In this document: one piece after another, positions 9,066 through 17,712 of the stretch | Layout: each line of letters opens with the position of its first letter | Position numbering within the stretch: position 1 is the first letter of the stretch | Source: Bacilli bacterium | Lineage (GTDB): Bacteria > Bacillota > Bacilli > Bacillales > Amphibacillaceae | Direction of reading: 5' to 3' | DNA length: 53,834 bases | Assembly: GCA_012838505.1 (NCBI GenBank) | Contig: DUPD01000082.1 | Span: 1-53,834, forward strand | Program-made: the position numbers and the translations under genes | Notes under the pieces: generated by a model | Database searches by the model: none | The model's input: the letters and a program-made list of their open reading frames with translations, nothing else | What the model was told of the DNA's origin: nothing

Positions 9066-9254
9066 TTGTCCAATCTCTCCTTTTAATAGTCAATATTCTT
9101 AAAATTGCGTAAAATATTGGCGTATGTGTAGATTTTTTTATAATATTATACGCCCTTGTCTAAGTGTAAATTTAACAAGATTACTTGTCAATGTTTGTAA
9201 CTTTTTTCTTTTGCAATCGTCTATTAGTTAGAGAGCTTAAAAAGGGTGAATATA

Positions 9255-9770
9255 ATGAGACATTTGCAAAAATTAATCTTTCTTCTGATTGTAAGCATCA
9301 GTTTAATTGGCTGCCAAGATAATCTTGATCGGGATCCTGACATTACAGGCTATGTTGTCGAACAAACTGAAAATAACATTCTCGTCGCAAGTGAATCAGC
9401 GATTGATTTAAGCAGTAACGGCGGTGTGAGAAATTTTTATCAAATGGTTTGGTTCTCTAATCCACCAAATGAATTGAGTTACGGAGATAAAGTCGAAGTC
9501 TGGTTTGATGAGATTGAGGAGTCTTACCCTAATCGATCAACAATTGTTGATTACAATATCCTTGAAGTCGACTCACCCGAAGGAGCTACACTGAACGAAA
9601 CAGAAGTACTCAATCAAGTATTATCTCAACACAAGACCCGACCAAATGAACTTTTTGCTGTGCATAAGACACATTATAATAATTGGAATAATACCTGGAT
9701 GATTACACTAATCGAAATTTGGACCCAAGAGAAGGTCACAATAGAACACCCTGAAGCAGACCAAATCTAA
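9255..9770 (+). CDS. DUF3221-type lipoprotein (171 aa)
   Basis: A lipoprotein signal is clear: RHLQKLIFLLIVSISLIG followed by Cys, so the mature protein should be anchored at Cys19 or 20. The mature part starts with GYVVEQTENNILVAS and contains VWFSN and GDKVEVWFD, which fit the DUF3221 (YobA-like) fold of secreted Bacillus proteins. Its C-terminal half is not recognised. ATG 9255 follows AAAGGGTG, which is too close to the in-frame GTG 9246. It stands alone between the MoxR operon and the MFS gene, divergent from the former. Confidence 0.72.
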   Translation: MRHLQKLIFLLIVSISLIGCQDNLDRDPDITGYVVEQTENNILVASESAIDLSSNGGVRNFYQMVWFSNPPNELSYGDKVEVWFDEIEESYPNRSTIVDYNILEVDSPEGATLNETEVLNQVLSQHKTRPNELFAVHKTHYNNWNNTWMITLIEIWTQEKVTIEHPEADQI

Positions 9771-9813
9771 TTAAAAATATACTTATCAGACAGATTTCAA
9801 ATTGAATAACTAA

Positions 9814-9905
9814 AAAATGTCCGAGGTTGGCGCTGCTGGGTGCTACTTCGGACATTTTCACTCAGTAAATTTATAAAATTGTCCGGGATGATGCTACTTC
9901 GGACA
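9814..9905. repeat. Two related inverted repeats (TGTCCG...CGGACA)
   Basis: AAAATGTCCGA (9814-9824) pairs with TCGGACATTTT (9848-9858), and TGTCCG (9880-9885) pairs with CGGACA (9900-9905). Both right arms share the word ATGCTACTTCGGACAT or GTGCTACTTCGGACAT, so the second looks like a copy of the first; a third lone TGTCCGA lies near 9930. The first may act as terminator for the lipoprotein gene. The rest of 9771-10090 shows nothing else. Confidence 0.6.
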
Positions 9906-10097
9906 TATTTACTTAATAACGACAATTATTTGTCCGACCTTTGAACAATTAAACAATAAAAATACTCGCTAATGATATCTCAAAAAAATTTTTACCTGAA
10001 GTTTATCGATTTAAATCAATTTCAATTGTAAAAATTGTGTTAAGTTTATAGAAAGTGCGCTAGTTCACAATTCGTTCACGATTTTTTCTGACAAGTC

Positions 10098-10106
10098 TGC
10101 TATAAT
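10098..10106 (+). promoter_or_regulatory. Extended -10 promoter of the MFS gene
   Basis: TGC directly precedes a perfect TATAAT (10101-10106), the extended -10 form; no good -35 is visible at 17 bp. The start codon of the transporter is 40 bp downstream. Confidence 0.6.
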
Positions 10107-10145
10107 AGATATGTTGCCTGTGGGTGTAAATATTCGGAGGTCATA

Positions 10146-11393
10146 ATGAAAAAGAATCGTTGGCTTATAGCACTGTCTGCTATTGCCATCCACCTTTCGA
10201 TTGGATCTGTCTATTCATACAGCGTATTGAAAAATCCAATTACAGATCAAATTGGGTGGAGCGACAAAACAGTTACAGTTGCATTTACTATTGCAATTGC
10301 TTTATTAGGTACGTCTGCTGCTTTTTTTGGCAAGTCAGTCGAAAAATGGGGTCCAAAAAAATCTGCGATGATCGCGGCTATTTTATTTGGAGCTGGTCAA
10401 CTGATCACCGGAATTTCTTTAGCAACAGAATCATTAATTTTATTTTATTTTGGTTACGGTATTGTTGGTGGGATGGGGCTTGGTCTAGGTTACATTGCAC
10501 CAGTATCAACACTTGTAAAATGGTTTCCTGATCGACGTGGCTTAGCTACTGGAATGGCTGTTATGGGCTTTGGTGCAGGATCATTAATTGGTGCTCCTGT
10601 TATAACCGGGTTAATTAGAACGGTTGGTTTATCCAATACGTTTTTTATTTTGGCAGCAATTTACTTCACCCTTATGTTCAGTGGTGCACTTTATATTGTG
10701 AGACCACCCGAAAATTGGGTGCCATTTTCAAAAGCTGCGCAACAGACCAAAAAGACTGTACGAGTTCAACAAAGCTTGCAACAGTTAACTGCACGAGAAG
10801 CTGTTCGAACAAATCGTTTCTGGTTACTATGGTTAATGATGTTTATTAATATTTCAAACGGGATTATGTTAATTTCCGTAGCCTCACCTTTTGCTCAATC
10901 AAAAGTCGGTATGACAGCTACTGCTGCTGCAACAATGGTTGGGATCATGGGATTATTTAATGGTGGTGGCCGAATTGGTTGGTCTGCATTTTCCGATTTT
11001 ATGGGACGTAGTAACGTATTCCTGATGTTTTTTAGTGTTCAATTTATCTTAATGTTGACACTTCCTAATGTGACGAATGCGTTGTTGCTACAAATATTAA
11101 TATTCGTCGTTATTTCTATGTACGGAGGTAGTTTTGCTTTACTTCCAGCCTTTGTTAGTGACTTGTTTGGTACGAAGGAACTTGGTGCCATTCATGGGTT
11201 GTTACTCACTTCATGGTCTTGTGCCGGTGTGTTTGGACCGTTGCTCGTTGCTTTCATCAATGATACAACTGGTAGTTATAATGCTGCATTTTACATTTTT
11301 TCTGGATTACTTGCAGTTGCTTTTGTTGTTTCTATTTTGATGAAGCTTAGTATTAAGGCGTTTAATACAACATCTTACAAAAAAGTAAGTTAA
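10146..11393 (+). CDS. MFS transporter, OFA (oxalate/formate antiporter) family (415 aa)
   Basis: Twelve membrane segments are expected over 415 residues. The start SAIAIHLSIGSVYSYSVLK and the loop WFPDRRGLATGMAVMGFGAG (TM4-5) are signatures of the OFA family of monocarboxylate or dicarboxylate carriers, and the mirror motif FNGGGRIGWSAFSDFMGR lies after the central loop. The substrate cannot be read from sequence; formate, oxalate or pyruvate are possible. ATG 10146 follows CGGAGG. It is monocistronic, with its own promoter and terminator. Confidence 0.85.
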   Translation: MKKNRWLIALSAIAIHLSIGSVYSYSVLKNPITDQIGWSDKTVTVAFTIAIALLGTSAAFFGKSVEKWGPKKSAMIAAILFGAGQLITGISLATESLILFYFGYGIVGGMGLGLGYIAPVSTLVKWFPDRRGLATGMAVMGFGAGSLIGAPVITGLIRTVGLSNTFFILAAIYFTLMFSGALYIVRPPENWVPFSKAAQQTKKTVRVQQSLQQLTAREAVRTNRFWLLWLMMFINISNGIMLISVASPFAQSKVGMTATAAATMVGIMGLFNGGGRIGWSAFSDFMGRSNVFLMFFSVQFILMLTLPNVTNALLLQILIFVVISMYGGSFALLPAFVSDLFGTKELGAIHGLLLTSWSCAGVFGPLLVAFINDTTGSYNAAFYIFSGLLAVAFVVSILMKLSIKAFNTTSYKKVS

Positions 11394-11414
11394 TTTTTAT
11401 TATAAACCCACAGC

Positions 11415-11450
11415 AAAAAAATCACCCAAAACAAATTGGGTGATTTTTTA
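11415..11450 (+). terminator. Terminator of the MFS gene
   Basis: AAAAAATCACCCAA (11415-11428) pairs perfectly with TTGGGTGATTTTTT (11436-11449), loop of 7 nt. Confidence 0.9.
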
Positions 11451-11572
11451 AATTAATTTAAATTTAATCTGAATTATTCATGGTTTATTGCAAAGTAAGT
11501 GATAGTGCTTAACTAAATACCTCTCATTTATATGTATGCACTCACTTAAAAAGTGAACGGAAATAATGCATA

Positions 11573-11755
11573 GTCATCTGAAAACACGAAGACTCCAGCG
11601 GGAACAGGACAAGGAAAGCCCCGACAGCGATACATCGCACGAAGGAAATTGCTCTTTATTTCCGAGGATGAGCCGAAGATCCACTTTTGTAGCGCTTTTT
11701 GCTACAAAAGTTAGCTGAGGCCGTCCCCGCGGAACGCGAAGTGTTTTCAGATGAC
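11573..11755. repeat. Structured intergenic repeat with 15-bp perfect terminal inverted repeats
   Basis: The ends GTCATCTGAAAACAC (11573-11587) and GTGTTTTCAGATGAC (11741-11755) are perfect inverted repeats. The inside is much richer in G+C than its surroundings and holds further stems: GCGAT/ATCGC (11627-11638), GGAAAT/ATTTCC (11644-11663) and ACTTTTGTAGC/GCTACAAAAGT (11683-11711). The words GACTCCAGCGGGAA near one end and TCCCCGCGGAACGCGAAG near the other resemble the dispersed intergenic repeats of Bacillus, Oceanobacillus and relatives. It lies between two genes that converge, and has no reading frame. Confidence 0.8.
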
Positions 11756-11792
11756 GACCTGTAATATGAATAATTCGGTTTAATAATATAAC

Positions 11793-13709
11793 TTAAGTTA
11801 ATTCGAATAGGCCGGCTGCGAGTTCATAGTAGCGTCCTTGTTGTTCGATTAGTTGATCGTGGTCACCTCGTTCAATGATCTCACCTTGTTCAAGTACCAT
11901 GATCGCTTTAGCTGATCGAACAGTTGATAAGCGGTGTGCAATGATAAAGGATGTTTTTCCTTCCATCAAGCGATCCATCCCTACTTGAATCAATTTTTCC
12001 GTCCGAGTATCGATTGATGAAGTTGCTTCATCTAAAATTAAAATTGGCGTCTCAGCTATTGCAGCTCTAGCAATAGCTAATAATTGACGCTGTCCTTGAG
12101 ACAAGTTTGAAGCATCCGACTTCAATATTGTCTGATAGCCATCTTCTAAATGACGAATAAAAGTGTCTGCATTAGCTAATTTAGCGGCAGCAATTACTTC
12201 TTCATCTGTCGCGTCAAGTCGTCCATAGCGAATATTCTCCATAACGGTTCCAGTAAATAAGTGTGTATCTTGTAAAACCATTGATAAAGACCTACGTAAA
12301 TCTGGCTTCTTAATTTTATTTATTTCAATTCCATCAATACTAATGTTTCCAGATGGTACGTCATAAAATCGATTAATCAAATTTGTTATCGTCGTTTTTC
12401 CTGCTCCTGTTGAACCAACAAATGCAATCTTCTGTCCTGGTTTAGCGTAAAGAGAAACATTTTTTAAGACGGTTTTCTTTTCATCATAACCAAATGTCAC
12501 ATCATTAAAGACGACGTTCCCTCTGACATGCGTGTAATTGATCACTCCAGCTTGATCAACCTCTTTCCAAGCAAAATCTCCTGTGCGATAATCGACTTCA
12601 GTCAATTGATTCTGATCATTGATTTCAACAGGAACCATCGTTACGTGTCCTTCATCAAACTCTGGTTCTTCATCGATGACTTTAAATACTCGTTCGGCAC
12701 CGGCGAGTGCTATTAACACTGAGTTCATTTGTTGTGAAACTTGATTGATCGGTTGTGACATCGTTCGTGTATACTGTAAAAAGACGATCACTGTACCAAT
12801 TGTTAGCACACCATTTATCGCAAAAATTCCACCAACCATTGCTGTTAAAGCATACAGAACATAAGATAAATTAATCATAATCGGCATTAAAATATTGGCA
12901 AACACATTCGCTTTTGTTGCATTTTTGCGTAATTCTTCATTCAAAAGATCAAATTCTTCAATCACTTTTTCTTGGCGTGAAAAAACTTTAACAACTTTTT
13001 GTCCTTCGATCATTTCTTCAATATAGCCATTGACACGACCGAGCTCTTGTTGCTGTTGCTTAAAGTAATTTGCACTTCTTCCACCGATGACACGAACAAA
13101 CATAAACATGAGATAGATCATTAAAACAACAATAATCGTTAATTGCCAACTGTAAATAACCATCATAATAAAGACACCGACAACGGTAATGAATGAGTTG
13201 AAGAACCCAGTAATTCCATTTGATAGAACTTGTCTTAATGTATCAATATCATTTGTATATAAACTCATTAAGTTCCCGTGTGTTGTTGTGTCATAAAATT
13301 TAATCGGTAAAGCTTCCATTTTCCTAAATAGATCGATCCGTAATTTATACATCGTCCGGGCTGATATCCCAATCATTAGGCGATTAAATGTGTAAGTTGA
13401 GATGACACCGATTAAGTAGATCACTCCAACAGCACCAATAACGAAGACAAATTCACCAAGCAAATCACCGTTTCCGCTTTCTAGTATCGGCTGGAGGAAA
13501 TCATCAATCACAATTTGCAAGGCAGAAATCCCAAGAATATTTGCTCCTGCACTTAAAATAATTGCAAAGAAAACAATCAGTAAGATCCATTTATCAGATT
13601 CCATATATTGACCAATTCTTTTAATCGTTTCTCCAAGATTAGTTGGTTTAGCCATTCCTCGTGGACCACCGCGCATAGGACCACGCGCCGCTCTAGCTGG
13701 TTTACTCAT
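11793..13709 (-). CDS. ABC exporter half-transporter, permease-ATPase (638 aa)
   Basis: Six membrane segments at about residues 40-330 are followed by the nucleotide-binding domain: Walker A GSTGAGKT, the signature NLSQGQRQ, Walker B ILILDEATSSID and the H-loop IAHRLST. An Arg/Gly-rich cytosolic head (RAARGPMRGGPRG) comes first. With the gene before it, it forms a heterodimeric multidrug-type exporter of the LmrCD/YfiBC/BmrCD kind; the catalytic Glu after Walker B is present here (LDEAT). ATG 13709 overlaps the preceding gene by 8 bp. Substrate unknown; drugs or lipids are likely. Confidence 0.9.
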   Translation of the reverse strand: MSKPARAARGPMRGGPRGMAKPTNLGETIKRIGQYMESDKWILLIVFFAIILSAGANILGISALQIVIDDFLQPILESGNGDLLGEFVFVIGAVGVIYLIGVISTYTFNRLMIGISARTMYKLRIDLFRKMEALPIKFYDTTTHGNLMSLYTNDIDTLRQVLSNGITGFFNSFITVVGVFIMMVIYSWQLTIIVVLMIYLMFMFVRVIGGRSANYFKQQQQELGRVNGYIEEMIEGQKVVKVFSRQEKVIEEFDLLNEELRKNATKANVFANILMPIMINLSYVLYALTAMVGGIFAINGVLTIGTVIVFLQYTRTMSQPINQVSQQMNSVLIALAGAERVFKVIDEEPEFDEGHVTMVPVEINDQNQLTEVDYRTGDFAWKEVDQAGVINYTHVRGNVVFNDVTFGYDEKKTVLKNVSLYAKPGQKIAFVGSTGAGKTTITNLINRFYDVPSGNISIDGIEINKIKKPDLRRSLSMVLQDTHLFTGTVMENIRYGRLDATDEEVIAAAKLANADTFIRHLEDGYQTILKSDASNLSQGQRQLLAIARAAIAETPILILDEATSSIDTRTEKLIQVGMDRLMEGKTSFIIAHRLSTVRSAKAIMVLEQGEIIERGDHDQLIEQQGRYYELAAGLFELT

Positions 13710-15441
13710 TTGCACTCACTCCCTTGCTTTGTGATTCATAAATTTCTTGATAAATCACATTTGATTCCAGTAAACGCTCATGTGTATCAAAACCATTAAT
13801 TTCACCATTATCTAAAACAATAATTTTATCAGCGTCAGAGACTGAGCTGACACGTTGAGCGATAATCAATGTTGTCACATCTTTAAAACTATTCTTAAAT
13901 GCACTTTGAATCGCAGCATCTGTTGCTGTATCCACTGCACTTGTTGAGTCATCTAAAATCATTACTTTTGGATTTTTTAATAACGCTCGAGCAATCGTCA
14001 AGCGCTGTTTCTGCCCACCAGAAACGTTAACACCGCCTTGGCCTAATTCCGTATCATAGCCATCTGGGAATGACATAATAAAGTCATGCGCCTGAGCTGC
14101 TTTTGCTTGGGCAATAATTTCATCATCTGTTGCATGTTCATTTCCCCACTTTAAATTGTCTCGGATCGTTCCACTAAAGAGCACGTTATTTTGTAAAACC
14201 ATTGCGACTTGATCACGAAGTGTTTTTAATTGATAGTTTTTTACATTATGTCCACCAACGATTACTTCTCCACTCAACACGTCGTATAAACGTGGAATTA
14301 GCTGAACAAGTGTCGATTTTGAAGAACCCGTCCCTCCGATAATTCCAATTGTTTGACCTGATTCAATTCGTAAATTAATATCTTTTAAAACAAGATTATT
14401 CGGATCACGATTATAGCTAAAGTTAGCTTGTTTAAATTCAATGCTTCCATCAACTAAGTCCAGCGTTGGATCTGCACCTTGATCATCTAAAAACGGTACT
14501 TCTTCAAGCCCATCAATAATTCGAGAAAAAGATGCTCGTGAAATAATTAGCATAATAAAAATCATCGACAACATCATTAATGAAATGAGCGTTTGCATCA
14601 TGTACATAATGAAGCTTGATAATTCACCAATGTAAAAATCACCACTGACAACCATATTGCCACCAAACCATAGGATTGCGACAATACTAGAGTAAATAAC
14701 AAATTGCATAATTGGCATATTCAAAATCACAAGTTTTTCTGCCTTTAACTGAGTATCACGAACCGCCTTGGCACTATCACCAAATTTCTCTTCTTCATAC
14801 TCCTCACGCACAAAAGCTTTTACAACACGAATATTAACAATAAAATCTTGAACTTTCTCATTTAACCCATCATACTTTTCTAGCATTGTCAAAAAGCGAG
14901 GGTGAGCACGACTCCCAATTAGATAAAGGGCAACCGCCAAAATTGGCATCGTAATAATAAAGATCATCGATAAACGGGGGTTAATTGAAATGGCCATAAT
15001 TGAAGCACCAATTAGCATAATCGGTGCCTTAACCGCCATCCGTAAAATCATCATTAGTGCGTTCTGTGTATTCGTAATATCTGTTGTTAAGCGAGTCACT
15101 AGTGAAGCTGTAGTAAATTTATCAACGTTTGCAAATGAGTACGTTTGAATTTTACTAAATAATCCTGACCGTAGATTTTTTGCAAACCCCATGCCAGCAA
15201 TCGCAGAATAACGACCACTTAAACCACCACATATTAAAGCCAATATCGCGAGTAAAATCATCAGTAAGCCAACTTTAATTGTGTAAGAGACCCCACCATC
15301 TCCTTGAATACCATGGTCAACAATTTGAGCCATTAAAAAAGGGATTAATAATTCAAATACAACCTCTAAGGCTACCATCACTGGTGCCAAGATCGTTTCT
15401 TTCTTATACTCCCCTAAATATGGTAGTAATTTTTTTACCAT
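13702..15441 (-). CDS. ABC exporter half-transporter, permease-ATPase (579 aa)
   Basis: Six membrane segments precede the ATPase domain with Walker A GGTGSSKS, signature NVSGGQKQ, Walker B VMILDDSTSAVD and the terminal IAQRVSS. Two points identify the degenerate half of a heterodimeric exporter: Asp replaces the catalytic Glu after Walker B (LDDST), and Gln replaces the H-loop His (AQR). The partner downstream has the canonical residues. ATG 15441 is preceded by AGGAGGAAGG. The gene lies 45 bp behind the MarR gene and overlaps the second half-transporter, so the three form one operon. Confidence 0.9.
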   Translation of the reverse strand: MVKKLLPYLGEYKKETILAPVMVALEVVFELLIPFLMAQIVDHGIQGDGGVSYTIKVGLLMILLAILALICGGLSGRYSAIAGMGFAKNLRSGLFSKIQTYSFANVDKFTTASLVTRLTTDITNTQNALMMILRMAVKAPIMLIGASIMAISINPRLSMIFIITMPILAVALYLIGSRAHPRFLTMLEKYDGLNEKVQDFIVNIRVVKAFVREEYEEEKFGDSAKAVRDTQLKAEKLVILNMPIMQFVIYSSIVAILWFGGNMVVSGDFYIGELSSFIMYMMQTLISLMMLSMIFIMLIISRASFSRIIDGLEEVPFLDDQGADPTLDLVDGSIEFKQANFSYNRDPNNLVLKDINLRIESGQTIGIIGGTGSSKSTLVQLIPRLYDVLSGEVIVGGHNVKNYQLKTLRDQVAMVLQNNVLFSGTIRDNLKWGNEHATDDEIIAQAKAAQAHDFIMSFPDGYDTELGQGGVNVSGGQKQRLTIARALLKNPKVMILDDSTSAVDTATDAAIQSAFKNSFKDVTTLIIAQRVSSVSDADKIIVLDNGEINGFDTHERLLESNVIYQEIYESQSKGVSANE

Positions 15442-15486
15442 CTATCCTTCCTCCTGTCTCACATTCACTTTTATCTTCTAACGCTG

Positions 15487-15918
15487 TTAATCTGAATTCA
15501 AATTAGCGCGTAATTTTTTCAATAAATAAATGATTTGCTTTCGTTCATCATCACTGAAATCTCGATAGAGTTTTTGATCAATTTTAACTTTATGTCGTTT
15601 AAACTGATCCAATACCTTTCTTGTTTGGTCAGTTAAATGGATCAGATTCGTTCGCCCATCAGTTGGACTTTTTCTCCGTTCAACAAAGCCTTTTTCCTCT
15701 AATCGATTAAGTAAGCCCGTAATCGTTGGGTTTGTTAATTTGAAATAGCGTTCAATATCTTTTTGATTGACATCTTTCCCTTGTTTTTCAGCGAAGCCTA
15801 AGTAAAGCAAGAGATCTCCTTGTGATGCTGTTAGATTTTGCTTTTCAAAATAAGTATGCTTTTCTTTTTCTAATTCAAAATAAGCCAGTCTAATATTAAA
15901 AATTAAATCTTCTGACAC
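15487..15918 (-). CDS. MarR family transcriptional regulator (143 aa)
   Basis: A winged helix-turn-helix of the MarR type is visible: SQGDLLLYLGFAEKQGKDVNQKDIERYF, recognition helix NPTITGLLNRLEEKGFVER, wing RRKSPTDGRTNLIHLT. The GTG start at 15918 is chosen because GGAGGG lies 6 nt before it; a longer frame to ATG 15942 would begin inside the operator. It is the first gene of the exporter operon and its operator covers its own -10, so it most likely represses itself and the exporter and is released by a ligand of the pump. Confidence 0.88.
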   Translation of the reverse strand: MSEDLIFNIRLAYFELEKEKHTYFEKQNLTASQGDLLLYLGFAEKQGKDVNQKDIERYFKLTNPTITGLLNRLEEKGFVERRKSPTDGRTNLIHLTDQTRKVLDQFKRHKVKIDQKLYRDFSDDERKQIIYLLKKLRANLNSD

Positions 15919-15930
15919 AAATAACCCTCC

Positions 15931-15952
15931 AATAGATAGCATGCTATCTATT
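15931..15952. promoter_or_regulatory. 22-bp perfect palindrome, probable MarR operator
   Basis: AATAGATAGC ATGCTATCTATT reads the same on both strands over 22 bp. It overlaps the -10 element by 3 bp and ends 12 bp before the GTG start, an ideal position for autorepression by the MarR protein. Confidence 0.85.
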
Positions 15953-15978
15953 ATTGCTTTTTATTAAGGTGATGTCAA
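15950..15978 (-). promoter_or_regulatory. Sigma-A promoter of the MarR-ABC-ABC operon
   Basis: On the minus strand TTGACA (15973-15978) is followed after 17 bp by AATAAT (15950-15955). The MarR palindrome starts within this -10. Confidence 0.85.
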
Positions 15979-16013
15979 TTAATTCACTCAAACATGCTCA
16001 AAGTGAATTAATT
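15977..16013 (-). terminator. Inverted repeat after the TetR gene
   Basis: AATTAATTCACT (15977-15988) and AGTGAATTAATT (16002-16013) are perfect 12-bp inverted repeats directly behind the TetR stop. No T run follows, so it may be a weak terminator or a second regulator site; it touches the -35 of the MarR promoter. Confidence 0.5.
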
Positions 16014-16018
16014 CTCTG

Positions 16019-16558
16019 TCATTTGAACAATGTTGTGGAGTCGATTAATTGTTCTACCTCCAATTGATCATTCGCCATCCATTCACGAATTAAACCAACA
16101 ATGCTTGAACTAGGGATTACCGCACTGAAACGTAAGTAGTCATCACTGCTCGGATTATCTTCTCGTAAAATCAATTGCAACTGTTCAATTAATTGATCTG
16201 TCATCTTTTGAGTGAATTCACTGTGTAAGTAACTAAAATCCCCCTGACAATAAATCGAAATGGTTTCAATATATTTAATAAAAGCAAAATAAATAATTCG
16301 CAATGTCTCCTCATTTATCTTTTCACATGCCATAATCGGGGTGAGTAAATAGACTTCGAAATCTTCCATCAATGTTTTTTCAATTAAATCGTTTTTGTCA
16401 CGATAGTGATAATAGAAAGTTGTTCGATTGACTTGAGCCGCTTCAGTAATTTCTTTAATCGTAATCGCATTGAGCCCTCTTTCACGTCCTAACTTCCTTA
16501 AGGATTTCATAATCATTTTCGTTGTACGGGCAATTCTAGGATCAACTCTTTTTCTCAT
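16019..16558 (-). CDS. TetR family transcriptional regulator (179 aa)
   Basis: The N-terminal helix-turn-helix is typical: ITIKEITEAAQVNRTTFYYHYRDKNDLIEKTL at about residues 35-65. The C-terminal ligand domain is of the type seen in Firmicute TetR proteins related to DhaS/TetR_C_7-like regulators, but I cannot name the ligand. No drug pump is directly divergent; it lies upstream of the MarR-ABC operon in the same direction. Flanking inverted repeats CTGACA/TGTCAG around its own -10 suggest autorepression. Start ATG 16558. Confidence 0.82.
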   Translation of the reverse strand: MRKRVDPRIARTTKMIMKSLRKLGRERGLNAITIKEITEAAQVNRTTFYYHYRDKNDLIEKTLMEDFEVYLLTPIMACEKINEETLRIIYFAFIKYIETISIYCQGDFSYLHSEFTQKMTDQLIEQLQLILREDNPSSDDYLRFSAVIPSSSIVGLIREWMANDQLEVEQLIDSTTLFK

Positions 16559-16609
16559 CTTCTTTACCCCAATCTATTTAACTATTTTCAGTCTACTAAA
16601 TGAGAATAT

Positions 16610-16647
16610 CTGACAGCTTTATTATACAACATTTAAACATTTGTCAG
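16610..16647 (-). promoter_or_regulatory. Probable TetR promoter with CTGACA/TGTCAG dyad
   Basis: On the minus strand a CTGACA (16642-16647) precedes TATAAT (16621-16626) by 15 bp, short for sigma-A. The same hexamer repeats inverted at 16610-16615, so the -10 lies within a dyad that could be the TetR operator. Confidence 0.45.
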
Positions 16648-16697
16648 TAAAAAAATGTACTAATTTTGCACACTTTACTAAAATTAGTGATGTTAAC

Positions 16698-16729
16698 AAA
16701 AACGCCCTTAGTAAGCTAAAGACGTTTTT
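16698..16729 (-). terminator. Terminator after the PsiE-like gene
   Basis: AAAAACGTCTTTAG (minus, 16729-16716) pairs with CTAAGGGCGTTTTT (16711-16698) over 14 positions with two G-T pairs, loop CTTA, ending in a T run. Confidence 0.8.
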
Positions 16730-16743
16730 CAGTAAATGATATG

Positions 16744-17175
16744 CTAATTGTTCTCAGGATTGTCGACATCCATGTCAACCTTGTGTAAGGATACTTTTAT
16801 AATAAATAAAACACCAATTGAAATAACACCAATTAATCCTTCAACCATATCTGTTGAATATATTAACATTTTCCGAGCAGTCGCATAAATCATCACATCA
16901 ACTATGTTACTCGGTTGATGTCGGATTAACATAATTGATAATTCAAGACCGATAATTAAAATTAATAAGTACGATAAAATATTTTGAAAATTATCATAAT
17001 CTAAAATCTGCTCTACAACACCTTTTTGCACAGTAGAAACAATTAACGCAATCGCACCGATCACTACGGCAACTATAATTAGTGCCGCAAGAAAAATCTC
17101 AATCCCCATAATAATATGAGAAAAGCGATCCCCAATTTTTTTAATGAAAGACAAGCTCCAGGTTTTCTTCTTCAT
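16744..17175 (-). CDS. Small membrane protein, PsiE/UPF0114-like (143 aa)
   Basis: There are about four hydrophobic segments (IFLAALIIVAVVIGAIALIV, ILSYLLILIIGLELSIMLI, a third around YATARKMLIY, and GLIGVISIGVLFII). The middle part, with ELSIMLIRHQPSNIVDVMIYATARKML, resembles phosphate-starvation-inducible PsiE-like proteins; function is unknown. ATG 17175 follows AAAGGGTGG, closer than a GTG three codons earlier. It is 40 bp behind the zinc-ribbon membrane protein and may be cotranscribed with it. Confidence 0.6.
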   Translation of the reverse strand: MKKKTWSLSFIKKIGDRFSHIIMGIEIFLAALIIVAVVIGAIALIVSTVQKGVVEQILDYDNFQNILSYLLILIIGLELSIMLIRHQPSNIVDVMIYATARKMLIYSTDMVEGLIGVISIGVLFIIKVSLHKVDMDVDNPENN

Positions 17176-17215
17176 AGTGACCACCCTTTTTTAAGTTCAT
17201 TCCTTTTACAATCAG

Positions 17216-17629
17216 TTAAATCTTTATTTTCACTTGAAATCGGTTGTCACAACGCGGACACTTTACTGTATGTGTCCCAACTTTTCTTGGTAATCTCAGT
17301 TGTGTTTGACAGTTCGGGCAACGACGATAACGATGGGTACCAATGTCACGAATCCGCTTAAATATTAGTTTTGTTGTTGATTTAATTTTATTAATCACTC
17401 GAAGAAAGACTTGATTCTCTGCTTGGCGCTTAACAATATTTCGTGAGAAAACACGATAAAATGTCCATAGAATGAGCACAAGCAATAGAATATCTAAATA
17501 CAACCTTTGTTCAATTCGACGCAAAAAGATTAAGCCAATAAAGTAAATCACTAAATTAGTTAAATAAATATGATCAATTCCGTAGCGTCCCTGCATAAAT
17601 ATCGCTATTTTCTGCCTAATTTTCCCCAA
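17216..17629 (-). CDS. Membrane protein with C-terminal zinc ribbon (137 aa)
   Basis: One or two hydrophobic segments at residues 20-60 (IYLTNLVIYFIGLIFL, LYLDILLLVLILWTFYRVF) are followed by a basic linker and a C-terminal zinc ribbon with two CxxC knuckles, CPNC and CPRC, spaced by 20 residues. Start TTG 17629 has GGGGAGG 8 nt before it. Similar small proteins occur next to gshA-like or housekeeping genes in Bacilli, but I do not know a function. Confidence 0.7.
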   Translation of the reverse strand: MGKIRQKIAIFMQGRYGIDHIYLTNLVIYFIGLIFLRRIEQRLYLDILLLVLILWTFYRVFSRNIVKRQAENQVFLRVINKIKSTTKLIFKRIRDIGTHRYRRCPNCQTQLRLPRKVGTHTVKCPRCDNRFQVKIKI

Positions 17630-17712
17630 AAAAGATCCTCCCCTTTCTCTTGAAAGACTAAAAAAGAACCGACTATTTCGTTGTTCTAATTAGCATTGTG
17701 ATTGAACTAAGC

